Positions 31,719 through 35,479 of a DNA stretch of 35,479 bases are shown in pieces (position 1 is the stretch's first letter; every line of letters begins with the position of its first letter). A program made the translations under genes and the position numbers. This stretch comes from CAISDA01 sp050258555 (lineage in GTDB: Bacteria > Bacteroidota > Ignavibacteria > UBA10030 > UBA8401). The DNA lies in NCBI GenBank assembly GCA_050258555.1, contig JBLMZA010000109.1, forward strand, positions 1 to 35,479, written 5' to 3'. The notes under the pieces were generated by a model. That model had not been told where the DNA came from. It was given only the letters and a program-made list of their open reading frames with translations, and did not search any database.

Positions 31719-32669
31719 ATGGCAGTGATCGGTCTTGACTTGGGCGGAACGAAGCTGGCGGGGGCGCTTTTCAATACGCAGGGGGATATCATACAGAAGG
31801 AGGTCAAGCCTCTGGAAAAAAGAACGGGCGCGGATGTGGGCGCGCTTGTTGCGGAGATGGTGCACGACCTGCTTGCCTATGCCAAGGCCGCGCATGAACA
31901 CGTGACGGCCGTCGGCGCCTGCGTGCCCGGCATCAGCTGGACGAAGAAGGGCACGGTGTGGGCGCCCAATATACCGGGATGGGAAAATTATCCGCTGCGC
32001 GATGACATACGCGGGGCCGTCGACGACGAGGAGATCCGCGTGAAGATCGATTCGGACCGCACCTGCTACATTCTGGGAGAGGCCTGGCGCGGCGCGGCAA
32101 AAAAATGCGACGACGCCATCTTCATGGCCGTCGGCACGGGTATCGGCGCGGGCATTCTCTCGAACGGCAACATCGTGCGCGGAGCAAACGACATCGCCGG
32201 CGCGATCGGCTGGATGGCGCTCGACCGGCCGTATCTCAAAAAATACATCCAGTGCGGATGCTTCGAATATCACGCCTCGGGCGAAGGCATCGCGCGCGTG
32301 GTGCGCGAAGTGCTCAATGAAGAGCAAGCGTACGCGGGCGTGCTGCGCCAGAAGCCGGCCGAAGACCTGACGGCGCACGACGTCTTTGCCGCCTACGCCG
32401 CGAACGATCCGGTCGCGGTGAAGACGCTCGAGATCGCCATCGAATTCTGGGGCATGGCCGCGGCCAATCTGGTGAGCCTCTTCAATCCGGAAAAGGTCAT
32501 CTTCGGCGGAGGCGTCTTCGGCCCGGCCGCACAGTTCATGGACAAAATCTATGCGGAGGCGAAGAAGTGGGCGCAGCCGATCTCGATCACGCAGGTCGAG
32601 TTCCTGGCATCCAGGCTCGGATCCGACGCCGGACTGTTGGGCGCGGGATACCTTGCATTGAAATTCTAA
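31719..32669 (+). CDS. nagK: ROK-family sugar kinase, predicted N-acetylglucosamine kinase
   Basis: A 316-residue cytoplasmic kinase. The ATP phosphate-binding DLGGTK (7-12) and the catalytic aspartate D113 (IDSDRTCYILGEA) are present, as is AVGTGIGAGIL (137-147). The zinc-binding region is degenerate: the ROK ExGH motif reads AIGW (162-165), so the glutamate that contacts the sugar and the metal-binding histidine are both replaced, and only GCFE of the cysteine cluster remains (180-183). The position between nagX and an amino-sugar permease suggests GlcNAc as substrate, but the altered pocket means another sugar is possible. AGGAAGAG precedes the ATG by about 9 bases. Confidence 0.82.
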   Translation: MAVIGLDLGGTKLAGALFNTQGDIIQKEVKPLEKRTGADVGALVAEMVHDLLAYAKAAHEHVTAVGACVPGISWTKKGTVWAPNIPGWENYPLRDDIRGAVDDEEIRVKIDSDRTCYILGEAWRGAAKKCDDAIFMAVGTGIGAGILSNGNIVRGANDIAGAIGWMALDRPYLKKYIQCGCFEYHASGEGIARVVREVLNEEQAYAGVLRQKPAEDLTAHDVFAAYAANDPVAVKTLEIAIEFWGMAAANLVSLFNPEKVIFGGGVFGPAAQFMDKIYAEAKKWAQPISITQVEFLASRLGSDAGLLGAGYLALKF

Positions 32670-32719
32670 CTACGCGTTTTTTTCCGATACATTCACTCTT
32701 ACCACGACAGACAGCCATC

Positions 32720-33883
32720 ATGTATAAGAAAAATCTCGTCTTCGCCGCCGCCTGCATCGGCATGCTGCTCTTTGGGATTGTCTTTCTCTCGCTCGGCACG
32801 ATCCTCACATTCATCACATCGAAGTTCACGGTCGATGCCGCCACGGCAGGCTCGCTCGCCTCGAGCCTGCCCTTCGGCATGCTCATCGGCTCGGTGATCT
32901 TCGGTCCCATTGTCGACCGCTACGGCTACAAGAATCTGCTCATTGCCTGCGGCGTGATCATTCTGCTTGCCCTGGAAGGCATCGCCTTTGCCTCGACATT
33001 CCTCGTGCTGCAGCTCTCGTTTTTCCTGATCGGCTTCGGCGGCGGCATCATCAACGGCGGCACCAATGCGCTCGTGTCCGATATCTCCTCCGAGATGAAA
33101 GGCGCCAATCTGAGCCTTTTGGGCGTCTTTTTCGGCATCGGCGCGCTGGGCATGCCGATCGTGCTGTCGGTGCTCACGCAGACATTCGAATACACGACGA
33201 TCATCGCCGGCATCGGGGCGGCGGTCATCCTGCCGATTCTCTATTTCGCCTCGATCCGCTTCCCCGAGGCCAAGCAGGCGCAGGGACTGCCCATCGCCAA
33301 CAGCCTCGCGCTGCTGAAGGAAGGAACGCTCATCCTCTTCGGCATTGTTCTCTTCTTTGAAAGCGGCATCGAAGGCATCGTCAGCAACTGGACCACCACG
33401 TTTCTGAAGGGCATGAACATTTCGACCGAAGACGCGCTCTACGGCCTCTCGGTCCAGGTGGCGGCCTTGACGGTGACGCGCCTTGTCTTAGGCGCCGTAC
33501 TGAAGAAAGTGCCGCAGCATGTCGTGCTGCTTTCGGGCTATGCGGTGCTCCTGGCAGGCGCACTTGCATTGATGACCTCCTCCTCGCTTGCCCAGTCGCT
33601 TCTGGGTCTTGCGCTTCTGGGCGTGGGCTTCGCGGCGGGCTTCCCCGTGGTGCTCGGCTATGTGGGCGAGCTCTATGCGAAACTCTCTGGCACGGCCTTC
33701 TCGATCGTGCTCGTGCTGGCATTGACCGGCAACACGCTCATCAATTATGCGGTCGGCGCCGTCTCGAAGTCATACGGCACGCAGGCATTCCCGGTGATCC
33801 TCATCGTCTGCATCGTGCTGATGACCGCCGCATTTCTTCTGGCGCGCAACTTAATGAATGCTTCACGTGAACGAACAACATAA
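32720..33883 (+). CDS. nagP: MFS sugar permease (FHS-like), predicted N-acetylglucosamine transporter
   Basis: A 387-residue inner-membrane carrier with 12 helices. The N-terminal half contains the MFS loop motif GPIVDRYGYKNLL and the FHS-family signature GFGGGIINGGTNALVSDIS, followed by GANLSLLGVFFGIGALGMP. The second half repeats the fold (WTTTFLKGMNISTEDALYGL; GVGFAAGFPVVLGYVGEL). The frame is open from 32567, but that stretch is nagK out of frame; the ATG at 32720 gives a normal N-terminus (MYKKN). FHS carriers import fucose, glucose or GlcNAc (NagP). Its place between kinase and nagA supports an N-acetylated amino sugar as cargo. The gene symbol is by role, not proven. Confidence 0.8.
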   Translation: MYKKNLVFAAACIGMLLFGIVFLSLGTILTFITSKFTVDAATAGSLASSLPFGMLIGSVIFGPIVDRYGYKNLLIACGVIILLALEGIAFASTFLVLQLSFFLIGFGGGIINGGTNALVSDISSEMKGANLSLLGVFFGIGALGMPIVLSVLTQTFEYTTIIAGIGAAVILPILYFASIRFPEAKQAQGLPIANSLALLKEGTLILFGIVLFFESGIEGIVSNWTTTFLKGMNISTEDALYGLSVQVAALTVTRLVLGAVLKKVPQHVVLLSGYAVLLAGALALMTSSSLAQSLLGLALLGVGFAAGFPVVLGYVGELYAKLSGTAFSIVLVLALTGNTLINYAVGAVSKSYGTQAFPVILIVCIVLMTAAFLLARNLMNASRERTT

Positions 33884-33921
33884 ACGAACATACTCTCAGA
33901 ACAGAAAGGAACAACTCTCCA

Positions 33922-34683
33922 ATGTTAGCACTTGAATGGTTGAAAAACGCCCGCGGCGTGATGGACAAGATCGAAGCCACGCAGATGGACAATATCAAAA
34001 AGGCCGCCGAAGTGATGGCCGATGCGATCGGCTCCGGCCACTGGGTCCACACGTTCGGATGCGGACACGCCACGCTGCCGATCGAGGAAATGTATCCGCG
34101 CATCGGCGGCTTCGTCGGATTCCATCCGATCGTCGAGCTGCCGCTGACATTCTTCACGAACATCACCGGACAGATGGGCGTGCAGCAGTTCGTGTTTCTC
34201 GAACGCGTCGAAGGCTACGGCGTCGAGATCATGAAGGGCTGGAACTTCGACACGCAGGACGTGATGTGGATCTTCTCGCACACGGGCATCAACGCCGTCA
34301 ATATCGACGTGGCGCTTGAAGCCAAGAAGCGCGGCATGAAGGTCATCGTCTTCGGTTCGGCTTCCGAGGCCAAGGGAAAGACGACGCGCCACTCCTCCGG
34401 CAAGACGATCTTCGACATCGCCGATATCGTCGTCGACAGCTGCGTGCCCATCCAGGATGCGTCGGTCGACCTGAAGAACCATCAGGACAAGATCGGACCG
34501 ATCTCGACACTGGGCTTTGTGACACTGGTGTGGATGACCGTGACGACCGTGGCCGAGATTCTGGCCGAGCGCGGCGTGAAGCTTTACATCCATCCCTCGC
34601 ACAACGTGCCGGGAGACACGACGGCCAAGGAACGCCTGGATGAAGCGCTCGCCGAATACAAGCGCCGCGTCGCCGGCGTCTGA
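33922..34683 (+). CDS. SIS-domain phosphosugar-binding protein (COG4821 type)
   Basis: A 253-residue cytoplasmic protein with a single SIS (sugar isomerase) domain. An N-terminal helix (about 1-37) is followed by WVHTFGCGHATLPIEEMYPR (41-60) and the phosphate-binding loop SHTGINAVNID (119-129); conserved SVDLKNHQDKIGPISTLG (181-198) precedes the last helices. Members of COG4821 have no settled function but bind sugar phosphates. Being next to nagA, it may act on GlcNAc-6-phosphate or a related ester, for instance as an etherase-like or isomerase step, or sense it. AAAGGA is about 12 bases upstream of the ATG. A strong terminator follows. Confidence 0.85.
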   Translation: MLALEWLKNARGVMDKIEATQMDNIKKAAEVMADAIGSGHWVHTFGCGHATLPIEEMYPRIGGFVGFHPIVELPLTFFTNITGQMGVQQFVFLERVEGYGVEIMKGWNFDTQDVMWIFSHTGINAVNIDVALEAKKRGMKVIVFGSASEAKGKTTRHSSGKTIFDIADIVVDSCVPIQDASVDLKNHQDKIGPISTLGFVTLVWMTVTTVAEILAERGVKLYIHPSHNVPGDTTAKERLDEALAEYKRRVAGV

Positions 34684-34715
34684 TCGATCCTGTGAAACGT
34701 GATCGGGAAAAAAAT

Positions 34716-34758
34716 GCCGCACACACACTGTGCATCGCCCTTGTGTGCGGCTTTTTTT
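34716..34758 (+). terminator. Rho-independent terminator after the SIS gene
   Basis: GCCGCACACA (34716-34725) pairs with TGTGTGCGGC (34742-34751) around a 16-base loop, followed by seven T. A run of seven A precedes the stem, which extends the helix. It separates nagA, which should have another promoter or depend on readthrough. Confidence 0.9.
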
Positions 34759-34806
34759 ATTGATCCGCAAACTTGACACAAAGAACATCGGAGACCAAGA
34801 ACGCAT

Positions 34807-35479
34807 ATGACACTTGTCATTCGCAATTGCAGACTCTACACGGATGAATCGGGAAGCCGGCTCTCGACGCTCGTGATCGAAGACGGCACGATCCGCTCGA
34901 TTCAGCCTTCGACCGCACCGGAAGGGGAGCTTCCGGAAGATGCGCGCGTGATCGATGCCGAATCGCGCATCGTGATTCCCGGCCTCATCGAAGTCCACAT
35001 ACAGGGCGCCGGCGGCGCCGACGTGCTCGACGGCACGCGCGAGTCGCTTGAAACGATCGCGCGCGCCCTGGCCTCGACCGGCGTCACAAGCTATCTCGGC
35101 ACGACGGTCGTGCGTCCGATGGACGGCAACCGGCATCTTCTGGCGGCGCGCGAAGCGGTCGATCAGGATCTCGGCGGCGCCCGGCTCCTGGGCGTGCACC
35201 TGGAAGGTCCCTTCATCAACCCGTTGAAAAAAGGCGGACTCGATCCGGCAAGCATCTATCCCTCGTCGGAATCGGCGCTTCAAGAAATCATGGATGTGTG
35301 TGCAGGCACGCTGAAGATGATGACGATCGCTCCGGAGCTTCCCGGCAATCTCGATGTGATCCGCGAGCTCTCGCGCCATGGCGTCGTGCCCGCATTCGCA
35401 CACTCGAACGCCACCTATGAGGAAACCCTCGCGGGCTTCGATGCCGGCATCCGGCATGTCACGCATATCTTCAATGCCA
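34807..35479 (+). CDS. nagA: N-acetylglucosamine-6-phosphate deacetylase, N-terminal 224 residues (cut by window end)
   Basis: Removes acetate from GlcNAc-6-phosphate to give glucosamine-6-phosphate in the cytoplasm. Visible features are the amidohydrolase opening VIDAESRIVIPGLIEVHIQG, and the NagA motif LLGVHLEGPFINPLKKGG with metal ligand E133, plus H199 (PAFAHSNATYEE) and H220 (HVTHIFNA). These correspond to E. coli NagA E131, H195 and H216. The HxH pair near the N-terminus reads H-I-Q, as in single-metal NagA enzymes. The ATG at 34807 is preceded by GGAG about 12 bases upstream. The 3' end lies beyond the window, and nagB may follow. TTGACA at 34773 is too close to the start with no -10 to be a promoter. 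Confidence 0.95.
   Translation, partial: MTLVIRNCRLYTDESGSRLSTLVIEDGTIRSIQPSTAPEGELPEDARVIDAESRIVIPGLIEVHIQGAGGADVLDGTRESLETIARALASTGVTSYLGTTVVRPMDGNRHLLAAREAVDQDLGGARLLGVHLEGPFINPLKKGGLDPASIYPSSESALQEIMDVCAGTLKMMTIAPELPGNLDVIRELSRHGVVPAFAHSNATYEETLAGFDAGIRHVTHIFNA

Noticed and set aside
34773..34778. TTGACA as a promoter for nagA.
   Set aside because: A -10 at the right distance would fall at about 34796-34801 (ACCAAG), which does not resemble TATAAT, and would leave only a few bases before the start codon.
33925..35466. A 513-codon minus-strand frame opposite the SIS gene and nagA.
   Set aside because: It crosses an intrinsic terminator and two convincing genes; the protein has no domain I can recognise.
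1..35479. CRISPR arrays, tRNA or rRNA genes.
   Set aside because: No regularly spaced direct repeats, no TpsiC-like GGTTCGAATCC context with an acceptor stem, and no rRNA signature sequences were seen in reading the window. A covariance-model search was not possible here.

Overview
This 35.5 kb window is chromosomal DNA from a moderately GC-rich Gram-negative bacterium. It encodes outer-membrane and LPS functions (a TonB-dependent receptor with a carboxypeptidase-regulatory-like N-terminus, KdsB for Kdo activation) and rod-shape wall synthesis (PBP1C, PBP2, RodA, MreD). The receptor architecture, the secreted GH2/GH9/GH133-type enzymes and the NagX-type acyltransferase point to the FCB assemblage (Bacteroidota, Ignavibacteria and relatives). 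No rRNA or other decisive marker is present, so this placement is an inference. Promoters that can be read look sigma70-like (TTGnnn, 17 bp, TAtanT), and many genes have an AGGA-type ribosome site.

Layout. 1-2864: the end of pbpC and a beta-CASP metallo-beta-lactamase nuclease. 2868-3589: an AT-richer Phd/ParE-type toxin-antitoxin module with a likely self-regulated promoter, closed by a bidirectional terminator. 3630-7184 (minus): pyrG, then the plsC-gatC-kdsB operon with its own promoter. 7196-8465: a complete insertion sequence with terminal inverted repeats, lying 11 bp upstream of the plsC promoter; a second, diverged copy of its right end lies just outside. 8543-10475: a HerA-type ATPase and a small membrane protein. 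10472-14137 (minus): the mreD-mrdA-rodA cell-elongation operon.

14167-18975 is a thiamin salvage operon: sigma70 promoter, TPP riboswitch (THI element), a rho-independent terminator that can be opposed by an antiterminator helix, then TonB-dependent receptor, thiamin pyrophosphokinase (ThiN) and an SSS-family symporter. Together these can carry a thiamin compound across the outer membrane, across the inner membrane, and convert it to TPP, with TPP shutting off transcription. 19066-20920 holds an ECF sigma factor, its zinc-finger anti-sigma factor, and an exported protein joining a CarboxypepD_reg domain to a TonB C-terminal domain. 21034-26596 holds galT, an SPFH membrane protein, a secreted GH133-like glucosidase with a glucodextranase-type C-terminal domain, and the manganese exporter mntP.

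26640-35479 is a glycan/amino-sugar catabolic cluster: exported GH2 enzyme with the NxK signature of beta-glucuronidases, exported GH9 enzyme with a variant catalytic motif, a HGSNAT-like transmembrane acetyltransferase (NagX type), ROK kinase, FHS-type MFS permease, a SIS-domain protein, and NagA (cut by the window end). My best reading is a pathway that releases uronate and glucosamine units outside the cytoplasm, N-acetylates glucosamine across the inner membrane using cytoplasmic acetyl-CoA, and imports, phosphorylates and deacetylates the product. This resembles the logic of lysosomal heparan sulfate breakdown and is the most interesting system here. Its substrate is inferred, not shown.
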